A stretch of 28,883 nt of DNA from a virus: the IMG/VR virus record IMGVR_UViG_3300025849_003027, positions 1-28,883 of that record, one strand, 5' to 3'. Of the stretch, positions 8,001 through 14,397 are shown one piece after another (within the stretch, counting starts at the first letter, position 1; the number at the start of each line of letters is the position of its first letter). The notes under the pieces were generated by a model. The model had not been told where the DNA came from and ran no database searches. It was given only the letters and a program-made list of their open reading frames with translations. A program made the translations under genes and the position numbers.

Positions 8001-10898
8001 GTTAATGCTCAAAATACAAAAGGTACAGTACTAGATCTAGATAGTAATCCTCTTACAGGCGGAACTACACTAGGAAATACAGCAGGCGATACAACTATTG
8101 CTGTAGTTAGAATATACGAAGAAAACGAAATTCGTCGTATTAATAATAATATTATAACTTCAGGTGATTTTAGGCCTAGTGATTTTAATGGTACAGGCGA
8201 ACTTCCTATGATTACAACATGGGCCGGTAAAAAACATACCATATCAAATTATAGAGGCGTACAAATTGACCCTGTATCAGGCGATCACGAAATACAAGCT
8301 ACGCCGTCAGAATCAGATGATTATGGTATTGTTGATATTGGTGATGTAAGTGACTTACAATATCCTGCGAGAGCAGCAGGGCTTGCTTCAACATTAGTAT
8401 TAGGAACTATAACACCGATACTTAGAAGTGGTCTACAAGCAGGATCACCAGGTACAGTTACTATTGCAATTTCTACTTGTAGAGCTACAGGACACGACTT
8501 CTTAGATGTTGGTACAGGTGGATTTAACACAAGTAACTATCCAAATGTTATCTTCGGTTTGCCGAGAGCACCGGATCAGTCAAATGAAGTTGACGAACGT
8601 GGCAAGGGTCGTGTGTTCTATGTAAGTACCGACCAAAACGGTATCTTTAGAGTTGGTAGATTCTTTAGTGTGGATCAGGGTACTGGCACTGTTAGTTTCT
8701 CAGCAAGTATTGCGCTTTCAGATGTTGACGGTCTAGGCTTTAAACGTGGTGTTGTTGTTACTGAATTCTCAACAGACACAGCGATGACAGATAACGCATC
8801 AGACACAGTACCTACAGAAAGTGCTGTACGTGGTTATGTTAATAGACGTTTAGGATTTGATCAAACTGGTGCAGCAATTACTAATAAAATTGGACCAGGT
8901 GTGCTTGCTCCAAACGGTAGTGTGCCTATGACAGCAGATATAAATGCTGCTGGTAACACTATAACGAATATTAGTACACCAGTTTCAGATAGTGATACTG
9001 CAAACAAAGCTTATGTAGATAATAGTCAAGGTAATAATGACACACTTCCAGATCTAAGAGACGTTGATATTAATGATTATGATGAAGGACAGTTATTAGT
9101 ATCAACATCGTTAAAGAAAATTATAATCGATGCAGATTTGATTACAACATCAGGGCCTGGAGCAGCGTATAAACCAGGACAAACAATATCAGGTAACCTT
9201 TCTGGAGCAACTGGTACAGTTGTTGATGTACAAGAAACACAAGGTTTCGAAGGTGATATTATTATCATTACCTATACACCATTAACAGGAGACTTTAGTT
9301 CAGGTGCTCCTGTAGGACAAGATACTGTAAGTGTATCAGGTGTAGTAAATGGCCCTTGTATAGACGGACCATTATCAGAATGGGCAAATGGTGTTCCTAG
9401 CGCAGATAGTGATGTTGTTATAACTACTGAAAGATTTGTTACTACAGATGGAAGTGGAAATCCAACAGATAGATATACTGAAGTTAGTATTCAACTTGCA
9501 ACTGAAACTATTGTTAATGCAGATGTTAGCCCAACAGCAGCAGTTGCACAAAGTAAATTAGATTTAAATGCAGCAGGTTTAAGAGCAAATGCAACAGGTA
9601 TAAGTCAGTCAGATTTAGGTGTTGCATCGTTTAAAGATACAGAATTTACTGCAACAAATGGATTTATTGAATTACAAACAAGTTCAGATACATCAACAGG
9701 TGTTGCTCCTGAAAAATTACAGCATATTTCAACTGATAATGTTTTAGGTAGAAGCGTAGCAGGTGATGGTTCAGTAAGTGCAATTCCTTTTGCTACAGTT
9801 ATAAGTGAAGGTGGCGGTCTAGAAGACGGTGACTTTACTAGTGAAATTGCTGCTGGAACAGATGCAGGTGAAGCACTAATAAAAACCGGTACTGGTACTT
9901 ATGGTATTAGTAATGTAACAGTAGCAGGTGAGCCTAACAGTATTGTTAAAACTAATGTCGACGGAAGTATTCAAGTCAATAGTCTTATACTCGGAGGGGA
10001 TAGTAATTACGAAGTATTATCATTAGATACTACCGAGCTACTACTCAAAACACCAGGACAAGGTACAATTCTTACAGCGACTGGCGGTTCTGCAGGAACA
10101 GGAGGATCACCTAGCGATCCAGGATATGTTCCTCCTACATTCCCAGATCTTGAGATACCAGGTAGTGTTAATATAGGCGGCACAGGTGTTACAGAAAGTA
10201 CACTTCAAGCAAGTTCAGTATTAGGCGGTCAAAGTAATCTTGCAGTAGACTGGATCTACAGTAGCTTTATAGAAGCACCAGGAGAAAAGGGACTTGCAAG
10301 TACAGGTATTGCAATAGGTGGAAATACAGGTAAAACAACAGCAGGACAAATTGCTATTGTTGCATCCGATAGTGGCACAAGTACAAGTGTTACACCGTTT
10401 ATCTTTAATAAAGACGGTGTTGTTCCTGACTTTGATAACATTTATAACATAGGTGCGCCAACAAAGAAATACAATACAGTATATGCTAGTGTATTCAACG
10501 GAACAGCAACTGAAGCATTATACGCTGACTTAGCTGAAAATTACTTAGCAGATGATAAGTATGCACCCGGCACAGTTTTAGTATTAGGTGGTGAAGAAGA
10601 AGTTACTACAACTAATATAAAAGAAGATCATAGAGTAGCAGGTGTTGTAACAACAAATCCAGCACACTTGATGAACAGTCATTTAAAAGGTGATAATGTT
10701 GCCGGGGTAGCACTACAAGGTAGAGTTCCATGTAATGTTATAGGTAAAGTACAAAAAGGTGATATACTTACTACAAGTGCTATACCTGGTTATGCTGTTG
10801 TTAACAATCAACCTAAAATTGGTACAATAATAGGTAAAGCTGTTAGTTCTAAAGATGATAGTGAACGTGGTACTGTAGAAGTATTAGTTGGAAAATAA
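2091..10898 (+). CDS. Giant tail-fibre / virion structural protein (2935 aa)
   Basis: The N-terminus (NDGTGDSIRESF, then KVNENFSEIY) is a module shared with the proteins at 11034 and 17189, probably for attachment to the virion. A DTPxxY segment follows near residue 50. An IESGIYEEDYPIRVP stretch near residue 690 looks like the start of a right-handed beta-helix. Four helical modules with a C-x-RD motif are centred at residues 466, 939, 1245 and 1392. Two glycine-rich segments with VGDTITI occur further on. The C-terminus from about residue 2811 (YADLAENYLADDKYAPGTVL) resembles Peptidase_G2/intramolecular-chaperone ends of phage fibres, which may cleave themselves after trimerisation. There is no signal peptide or membrane segment. 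Long polar repeats and AT-rich codon use match the neighbouring fibre genes. AGGA lies before ATG 2091. A receptor-binding or long-fibre role is inferred; no close function is known to me. Confidence 0.85.
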   Translation: MAKQNIDIGVEGNDGTGDSIRESFRKVNENFSEIYAVFGLGGQISLLDLGDTPNTYDGQTNKVPVVNDTETGIVFLDLASDNALDPTDIDTIGFDFSEEGKLVLKINAIDISKDIFPTLGGPLNAATQPIANIAEINQSSVDTWRASHGEDIEIGDLVINKRYADANYQEKQRAGAGIRLDAEPANTDFYTKTIESFNSFGNPVITAHGLNDQYLGAPFIFRTTNPSDLPTNILDEQTVYIRIVDENTLTFHTSEADAINNSSRIILSGGTGTFTIVDADYDPTLEGNWLSTVALPRESVTRRQGDRMEGTLFLNDHPGDLAGLGTDIGGSDDLQAATKLYVDKGTPTSQVNLYVATDGDDRQTYTPPGKEGRSPSWAYATVNAAARKAEEIILSAPIEPGPYMQTITFGGGLEPSLVTTAGFTAPPVSRPNFSILISENVEFIQQEVLAFIETTYPTFEYNLDTCARDVEFIVNSVRLDILLGDNANYLSRWAGIRYYSNPSARKAIGEQLVETVASIEHTKKLIRDIVKGVTVGSSNSVAGTLYQNRYTQFTNPALIPDEFTAENVASATDAKFDIVLDIIDGPTPGPLDAPTVVDGATTYKINLSNGSYGYVDQGNPTNTDIIPGKVVVGKESGAVGRIIAYDYDANPDTVLPADNDVLELQLLEPVEFIPGEELEYGNFVRETQCSIRIESGIYEEDYPIRVPANVSIKGDEFRRVIIRPKKRISQSRYTNTFFYRDKQFDNLTIVSSQITQLSSIIGGAPNGTRAGAAGTYTGVTPTTVTTIDPITSAVTVSEGTSGAGERATFNITVNANGSVLLSSVTIDNPGTGYLVGDTITISDDDIGATGAPDLTFTVGEISGGKPYINPLTNEIDGYFGYHYLKYPNRLKNVGEGYQNAGGAVIASRILEDNKEFIAEQVVQYIAATYPSLSFAQGKCNRDVRLIVEAMAKDFVLGGNENILEAQGEYYYGALPKDGSQNGATEDGINQIYTILQGLFANAQPATIYGDVNLIEYPQADLFNGEAEATALAMSLNFINTINFAFNDDYNPPLPNDEMDVFLMNDATILRNMTVQGHGGFLCTLDPYGQVLTKSPYIQTGSSFSRSQNKQVFSGGMFVDAFTGNTAVQVVSTGRPADGSPVPDVTATPDPFVLQVKSLGSPEDPQGLYIRRPETPCPFYVDGRRFQVNAVINYDPDEGTAVLLLDKNSNPDALGIGQGFTGITSNLQTGVDLDSIAPFEFNEAKCARDTGLILDAVGLDIALGSNYKAVTAGLAYQRANADVVTAEQLAQTTAAINFAKSEVLALGDVAADGTATARATAAFDEVVDILNNGVVSTDAAADPLTFPTPATQPTTNANDASVILQANKAFIVAQVTSFITTNYPSLTYNSTKCERDVGYIVDALSYDVLYGGNSGTLINARSYFVGTAGQLGNTDEETATVAAYTDLQTIVSEVVQGTRAGQPVTANPATGTEATIVSDLVGIIKDVIELDTLELLPAEVTPNLTSLSVGAALISANVDISNNRALIVARTVQSIDAPIPITLQTAGNRSMLGNDFTQVNDLGYGLVVVNGALSEMVSMFTYYCHASYYAKNGSEIRSLTGSSCYGDYGLVAEGSDPNEIPDGISTRDDMNNPAKTFTADIILTCSDNVTTVAGETITQASTGATGTVTISSNTRTIYLTGVSNIFDTTNQLTGSTSGALGASSVPSEVDTSGYANDEEQLFGHLYDFEYLPSNRGEFDIYHPVKDIFARYEIANVVDTGTTVGEISGFGDSISITYAGISLGTGTGATFKVSKTITDGYSVTGVLLGEDYEVGDTITISGADLGGATPANDVVITATEVDSNGGFKTFTFTGTIAITDDTPRYNGKIIKVNFATGDGQFSQNGILETDGIPHGTYVQVRNNQTFIFEDIARPDILTIRPSTAVIFRENPDTVYRSISFLTADALGNELPEDTTLAGFDSTYDYVRLVVDTVNAQNTKGTVLDLDSNPLTGGTTLGNTAGDTTIAVVRIYEENEIRRINNNIITSGDFRPSDFNGTGELPMITTWAGKKHTISNYRGVQIDPVSGDHEIQATPSESDDYGIVDIGDVSDLQYPARAAGLASTLVLGTITPILRSGLQAGSPGTVTIAISTCRATGHDFLDVGTGGFNTSNYPNVIFGLPRAPDQSNEVDERGKGRVFYVSTDQNGIFRVGRFFSVDQGTGTVSFSASIALSDVDGLGFKRGVVVTEFSTDTAMTDNASDTVPTESAVRGYVNRRLGFDQTGAAITNKIGPGVLAPNGSVPMTADINAAGNTITNISTPVSDSDTANKAYVDNSQGNNDTLPDLRDVDINDYDEGQLLVSTSLKKIIIDADLITTSGPGAAYKPGQTISGNLSGATGTVVDVQETQGFEGDIIIITYTPLTGDFSSGAPVGQDTVSVSGVVNGPCIDGPLSEWANGVPSADSDVVITTERFVTTDGSGNPTDRYTEVSIQLATETIVNADVSPTAAVAQSKLDLNAAGLRANATGISQSDLGVASFKDTEFTATNGFIELQTSSDTSTGVAPEKLQHISTDNVLGRSVAGDGSVSAIPFATVISEGGGLEDGDFTSEIAAGTDAGEALIKTGTGTYGISNVTVAGEPNSIVKTNVDGSIQVNSLILGGDSNYEVLSLDTTELLLKTPGQGTILTATGGSAGTGGSPSDPGYVPPTFPDLEIPGSVNIGGTGVTESTLQASSVLGGQSNLAVDWIYSSFIEAPGEKGLASTGIAIGGNTGKTTAGQIAIVASDSGTSTSVTPFIFNKDGVVPDFDNIYNIGAPTKKYNTVYASVFNGTATEALYADLAENYLADDKYAPGTVLVLGGEEEVTTTNIKEDHRVAGVVTTNPAHLMNSHLKGDNVAGVALQGRVPCNVIGKVQKGDILTTSAIPGYAVVNNQPKIGTIIGKAVSSKDDSERGTVEVLVGK
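3394..6330 (+). repeat. Four diverged C-x-RD protein modules inside the giant fibre gene
   Basis: Four segments share the pattern FI-x2-QV-x2-FI-x3-YP-x-L-x6-C-x-RD-x3-IV-x7-D-x3-GGN. Examples of the core are TCARDVEFIV, KCNRDVRLIV, KCARDTGLIL and KCERDVGYIV, with the Cys codons at 3486, 4905, 5823 and 6264. The third copy lacks the clear FI..QV lead-in. DNA identity among copies is low, so this is an old duplication. The predicted character is alpha-helical within an otherwise beta-rich protein. Confidence 0.7.
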
Positions 10899-10900
10899 TA

Positions 10901-11053
10901 ATGAAACGAAGCACTCTTGAAAAATTAATGAAAGCACAAAAAGCATCGGTTGACTTAGATGAGAGTCAACCTCAAACTAGACAGGTTATTGCAACAGCCG
11001 GCACAATAAAAGTTCGTGTAGAAGGAAAATCGAATGGCAAAACAGACAATTAA
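10901..11053 (+). CDS. Small hypothetical protein (50 aa) between fibre genes
   Basis: ATG 10901 lies three bases after the giant fibre stop and opens a 50-codon frame ending at TAA 11051-11053. The product begins MKRSTLEKLMKAQKASVDLD and continues QPQTRQVIATAGTIKVRVEG. It has a basic amphipathic helix followed by a short beta-like segment. I recall similar short proteins beside fibre genes in marine T4-like phages, which raises confidence that it is translated. It has no strong Shine-Dalgarno site and probably relies on coupling to the upstream gene. Its last 20 bases overlap the start of the next gene in another frame. Function unknown. Confidence 0.6.
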   Translation: MKRSTLEKLMKAQKASVDLDESQPQTRQVIATAGTIKVRVEGKSNGKTDN

Positions 11054-11237
11054 TACAGGTAGTACTCCTAACAAAGGTGATGGCGATCCTTTGCGTACAG
11101 CTTTTGATAAAATTAATAATAATTTTGATGAATTATATACAGCTGACGAAACTTTTATTAGTTTAACAATACTTAAAACAGAGGCAGCAGCAGCAACAGA
11201 CTTTGCAGACTTTCAAGCTAGGATTGCGGCGCTTTAA
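11034..11237 (+). CDS. Stand-alone fibre N-terminal module protein (67 aa)
   Basis: This protein is almost only the N-terminal module seen at the start of the giant fibre: MAKQTINTG, then GDGDPLRTAFDKIN and NNFDELY, followed by a short helical tail rich in alanine. AGGA at 11023-11026 gives good spacing to ATG 11034. It may be a small adaptor or plug at the fibre attachment site, or the remnant of a longer fibre whose distal part was lost. No in-frame continuation follows, because the next gene begins with a different N-terminal type 40 bases later. The module relation is visible in the sequence; its role is inferred. Confidence 0.75.
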   Translation: MAKQTINTGSTPNKGDGDPLRTAFDKINNNFDELYTADETFISLTILKTEAAAATDFADFQARIAAL

Positions 11238-11245
11238 GCAGATAC

Positions 11246-11253
11246 GATAAATA
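11246..11253 (+). promoter_or_regulatory. Candidate late promoter element GATAAATA
   Basis: Seven of eight bases match the T4 late octamer TATAAATA. It lies in the 40-base gap before the 1034-aa fibre gene, 24 bases from ATG 11278, with AGGA at 11265-11268 as the ribosome site. The spacing is reasonable for a late promoter. The call rests on the motif and its recurrence before other structural genes. Confidence 0.4.
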
Positions 11254-11277
11254 TGTATAACAATAGGATCGATACGA

Positions 11278-14200
11278 ATGGCAAATAGATTTCCACTAAT
11301 ACTAGACACCACAGATGGTAATAAGATCAAAGAAATACCATCAGGTGATAATCTAGATTTACGCAATGTTAGCATTGTTGATGCACAAAATATTGATGCA
11401 CTAGGTACAATTAATGCTCAAGCAATTACAATTAACGGAAATCAGTTACAACCTGGTGAATTTATAGATTTAGACGACACTCCTACAGCATATACAGATG
11501 CACAAGGAAAATTTGTAAGAGTTAAAGCAGATGGAACAGGGTTAGAATTTTACGAATTTGGCGATGCAGATGCAGAATTATTTGTAACAAATCTACAAGT
11601 AAGTCAAAGTATTCTACCTGACACAGATTTTGGAGCAAGTGTTGGCGGTCCTGCTAATAGATTTGATGGAGTCTACGGAAACTTCTTTCAAGGTAGTATA
11701 AAAGGTAATGATGGATCTACTGTTTTTGATGCTACTACAAACGAAATTCCTTATGCTGTAATTTCAGGTAGGCCTTTAGCTGTAAGTGATTTAACTAATG
11801 ACGAAGGCTATATTAAAGCAACAGATCTAAGAGCAGTAATACCTGAATTTATACAAGATGGATTAGTAACTGTTGAAGTTATTAATAGAGGCGACTTACA
11901 AGGTAGTGTATTTGGAGAAGATAGTACATTACTTGTTGATCACCTTAACTCTAGAATTAACGCAGCAAGACTTACACAAAATGGTGCATTAAATGGACAA
12001 ACAATTGTTTGGAATGAAACAACACAAGTTTGGGAGCCAGGTATTGCAGGTGACATTACAGGTTTTAGTTCAAATAAAACAGATACACTTACTGTAGAAT
12101 CAGGTTATAAAATTACATACCAAGATAGTGAAGGTACACTAGCTGGCGATATTATCTATATTGACACAACAACAAGATTAGAAGTCAACGAAGTTAGAGT
12201 AGAAGGCAATAACGATATCTATCCAGACGTAAATGGTAATGGTAATGTTGGTAGATCTGGAGCAGCGTTTGGTAATGCTTATATAAACAACATTGAAGCA
12301 ACAACATTATCAGGAGATTTAGCAGGTAATGCTGTTGGCGAAACACACAAAGCAAACACGGGCGTGTTTGGCGACAATACCGGAGTAGTAGGTAGTTATA
12401 AACTTCATGTTATAGGTGACTTAGGTGTTACAACAGGTAATTTAGACCTCAACGGAGGATCTATTATAGGAGCAAACTTTGAAGATGCTACAGGTAACTT
12501 TAGAGGATCTTTCTTTGGCGACGATTCAACTATTATTATTGACGGTGTTAGTAATAGTATTACAGGTAACTTACAATTTCCAACAGCTATTGGTACTATT
12601 ACTGGTACAGCTATTCAAATTAACGCAAGTGATAAAGTAACATTAGGAAATACAGAAACAACAGGCGAGATCTTTCCTTTCTTAAATGGATCAGGAAAGA
12701 TTGGCACAGTTGCAAGACGTTACGATGAAGGTAACTTTGTAACTCTGAGAGCGTCTAATTTTAGTATTGATACAGTTACAGCGACTACTATTGAAACAGA
12801 AAACTTTGTGTTAAGTGGTACAGGTACTGGTACATTAGAAAGTGCCACTGACTTAATACTACAAGTCGGCAATAGAGCAAAGATAGAAGGTGGTCCTCTT
12901 AAATTTGTAAATATGAATCAGACTGTAGCTAATCAGATTATAACACAAAGTGGCGATACTATCTATAATACATCTGAGAATAGATTTCAATTTTATCAAA
13001 GCGGTGCATGGGTAAGTTTGCATACAGGAGTATTTGAAGGCTCGCTTATAGGTAGTGTTGTTGCTGATGATAGTACTCCAATTATTGACGGAGTATCTGG
13101 TAAAATTATTACTCCTAATGTAACAGGTACAGCAACATTTGAAAATGAAGTTATTGTACAAGGGAACTTAACAGTACAAGGCACAACTACAACAGTTAAT
13201 ACAGAAGAAGTTAATATTGCTGATAATATTATATTATTAAACAGCAACTTCACCGGAGCAGGTCCAACCGAGTCCGGCGGAATTGAAATTGAGCGAGGCG
13301 ACGAAGCTAACAAACAATTTGTTTGGAACGAGACAGACGACAAATGGAGTATAGGTACAGAAACATTTGACGCAGCAACAATAGAAGCAACAACTTTAAC
13401 AGGTGACACTACTGGTACAATATCAGGATACTTAAATATAACTGGTGCTAGTGGCGGTGACATTACACAATTTACAAACATCACAGGTGACACAGGCGGC
13501 ACTAAGTGGCTTTATACAACACTAACCGGTGACACCGGGGGCAATATAAGTGGGTTCTTAAATATCACTGGTGATACTGGTGGTACTATAAGTGGCTTTA
13601 CAACACTAACTGGAGACACTGGTGGCGACATTACACAGTTTACAAACATCACAGGTGATACTGGCGGCACTATAAGTGGGTTCTTAAATATCACTGGTGA
13701 TACTGGTGGTACTATAAGTGGCTTTACAACACTAACTGGAGACGGCGCCGGAAGCATAACAGGTTTTGATATATCATGGTCACTAATTTCTAGTACTCCA
13801 ACTACACTTGCAGGTTATGGAATTACTGATGCAGCGACTAGCGCACAAGGTGACAATGCAGACACAGCGTTAAGCTGGGGCAACCACGCTATAGTAGGTT
13901 ATCTAACTGCTATTCCTGCTTCAATAACCGCAGATATAAAAGGTTCAATCTTTGGTGATGATAGCAGTCTAATAGTTGACGGTGTATCAGGTAAAATTGT
14001 GGCTAATTATGAAAACGGCACTAGTATTATTGACAACAATAGTATTGAATCAACAACTATAACAGCAGGAAAATTTGTAGGCCCTACAGACATAATAGTC
14101 GGCGATGTACAACAAATTAGTGGACCGGGTGTAATTAACGTAACAACACTACACACAGAAATTACAACAACTGGTGCAGATGCATTTACACTAGCAGATG

Positions 14201-14382
14201 GCGTAGCAGGACAAATAAAAATAATTAGTATGATAGTAGATGGCGGTGACGCAACAATTACTCCAACTACATTTGCTACTGGAACAACAATTACAATGGA
14301 CGATGTAAATGATAACATAACATTACTATACACTACAAACGGTTGGCTGAATATTGCTAATCAAGGTAGCGTAATAGCATAA
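11278..14382 (+). CDS. Tail-fibre-like protein with tandem repeats (1034 aa)
   Basis: The N-terminus (MANRFPLILDTTDGNKIKEI, then SGDNLDL) is a second type of fibre N-terminus familiar from marine T4-like phages. A DDTPTAY segment near residue 65 matches the DTPxxY segment of the giant fibre. Several copies of a GS-x-FG-DDS-x-IVDGVSGKI motif recur, for example GSFFGDDSTIIIDGVS, GSVVADDSTPIIDGVSGKI and GSIFGDDSSLIVDGVSGKI. A domain with QGNLTVQGTTTTVNTEEVNI and ADNIILLNSN follows near residue 630. Then come nine 14-residue repeats (type ITGDTGGTISGFLN) and a C-terminal knob-like domain (TLADGVAGQIKIISM, then DGGDATITP). The repeats suggest a long beta-rich shaft with a distal knob. AGGA lies nine bases before the ATG. 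A receptor-binding fibre role is inferred; the domain layout is seen. Confidence 0.85.
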   Translation: MANRFPLILDTTDGNKIKEIPSGDNLDLRNVSIVDAQNIDALGTINAQAITINGNQLQPGEFIDLDDTPTAYTDAQGKFVRVKADGTGLEFYEFGDADAELFVTNLQVSQSILPDTDFGASVGGPANRFDGVYGNFFQGSIKGNDGSTVFDATTNEIPYAVISGRPLAVSDLTNDEGYIKATDLRAVIPEFIQDGLVTVEVINRGDLQGSVFGEDSTLLVDHLNSRINAARLTQNGALNGQTIVWNETTQVWEPGIAGDITGFSSNKTDTLTVESGYKITYQDSEGTLAGDIIYIDTTTRLEVNEVRVEGNNDIYPDVNGNGNVGRSGAAFGNAYINNIEATTLSGDLAGNAVGETHKANTGVFGDNTGVVGSYKLHVIGDLGVTTGNLDLNGGSIIGANFEDATGNFRGSFFGDDSTIIIDGVSNSITGNLQFPTAIGTITGTAIQINASDKVTLGNTETTGEIFPFLNGSGKIGTVARRYDEGNFVTLRASNFSIDTVTATTIETENFVLSGTGTGTLESATDLILQVGNRAKIEGGPLKFVNMNQTVANQIITQSGDTIYNTSENRFQFYQSGAWVSLHTGVFEGSLIGSVVADDSTPIIDGVSGKIITPNVTGTATFENEVIVQGNLTVQGTTTTVNTEEVNIADNIILLNSNFTGAGPTESGGIEIERGDEANKQFVWNETDDKWSIGTETFDAATIEATTLTGDTTGTISGYLNITGASGGDITQFTNITGDTGGTKWLYTTLTGDTGGNISGFLNITGDTGGTISGFTTLTGDTGGDITQFTNITGDTGGTISGFLNITGDTGGTISGFTTLTGDGAGSITGFDISWSLISSTPTTLAGYGITDAATSAQGDNADTALSWGNHAIVGYLTAIPASITADIKGSIFGDDSSLIVDGVSGKIVANYENGTSIIDNNSIESTTITAGKFVGPTDIIVGDVQQISGPGVINVTTLHTEITTTGADAFTLADGVAGQIKIISMIVDGGDATITPTTFATGTTITMDDVNDNITLLYTTNGWLNIANQGSVIA
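13396..13773 (+). repeat. Nine 42-bp tandem repeats in fibre gene
   Basis: Nine in-frame 42-base units encode 14-residue repeats of the type [I/L]TGDTGGTISGF[LN/TT]. A higher-order duplication is also visible: 73 bases at 13545-13617 are identical to 13671-13743, an offset of 126 bases or three units. The near-identity of DNA, not just protein, points to recent expansion, and copy number may vary between strains. Confidence 0.9.
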
Positions 14383-14397
14383 TGGAGATAGCAAACT

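Noticed and set aside
2930-10441. Several minus-strand open frames of 60-130 codons opposite the giant fibre gene
   Set aside because: They follow the codon bias of the + strand gene, lack start signals, and encode hydrophobic low-complexity sequence.
12996-13502. Minus-strand open frames opposite the tandem-repeat fibre region (also 13512-13757 and others)
   Set aside because: Low-complexity proline/valine-rich translations are the expected shadow of the repeats on the + strand.
13396-13773. The 42-bp repeats as a CRISPR array
   Set aside because: The units are contiguous, in frame and encode protein, with no unique spacers.
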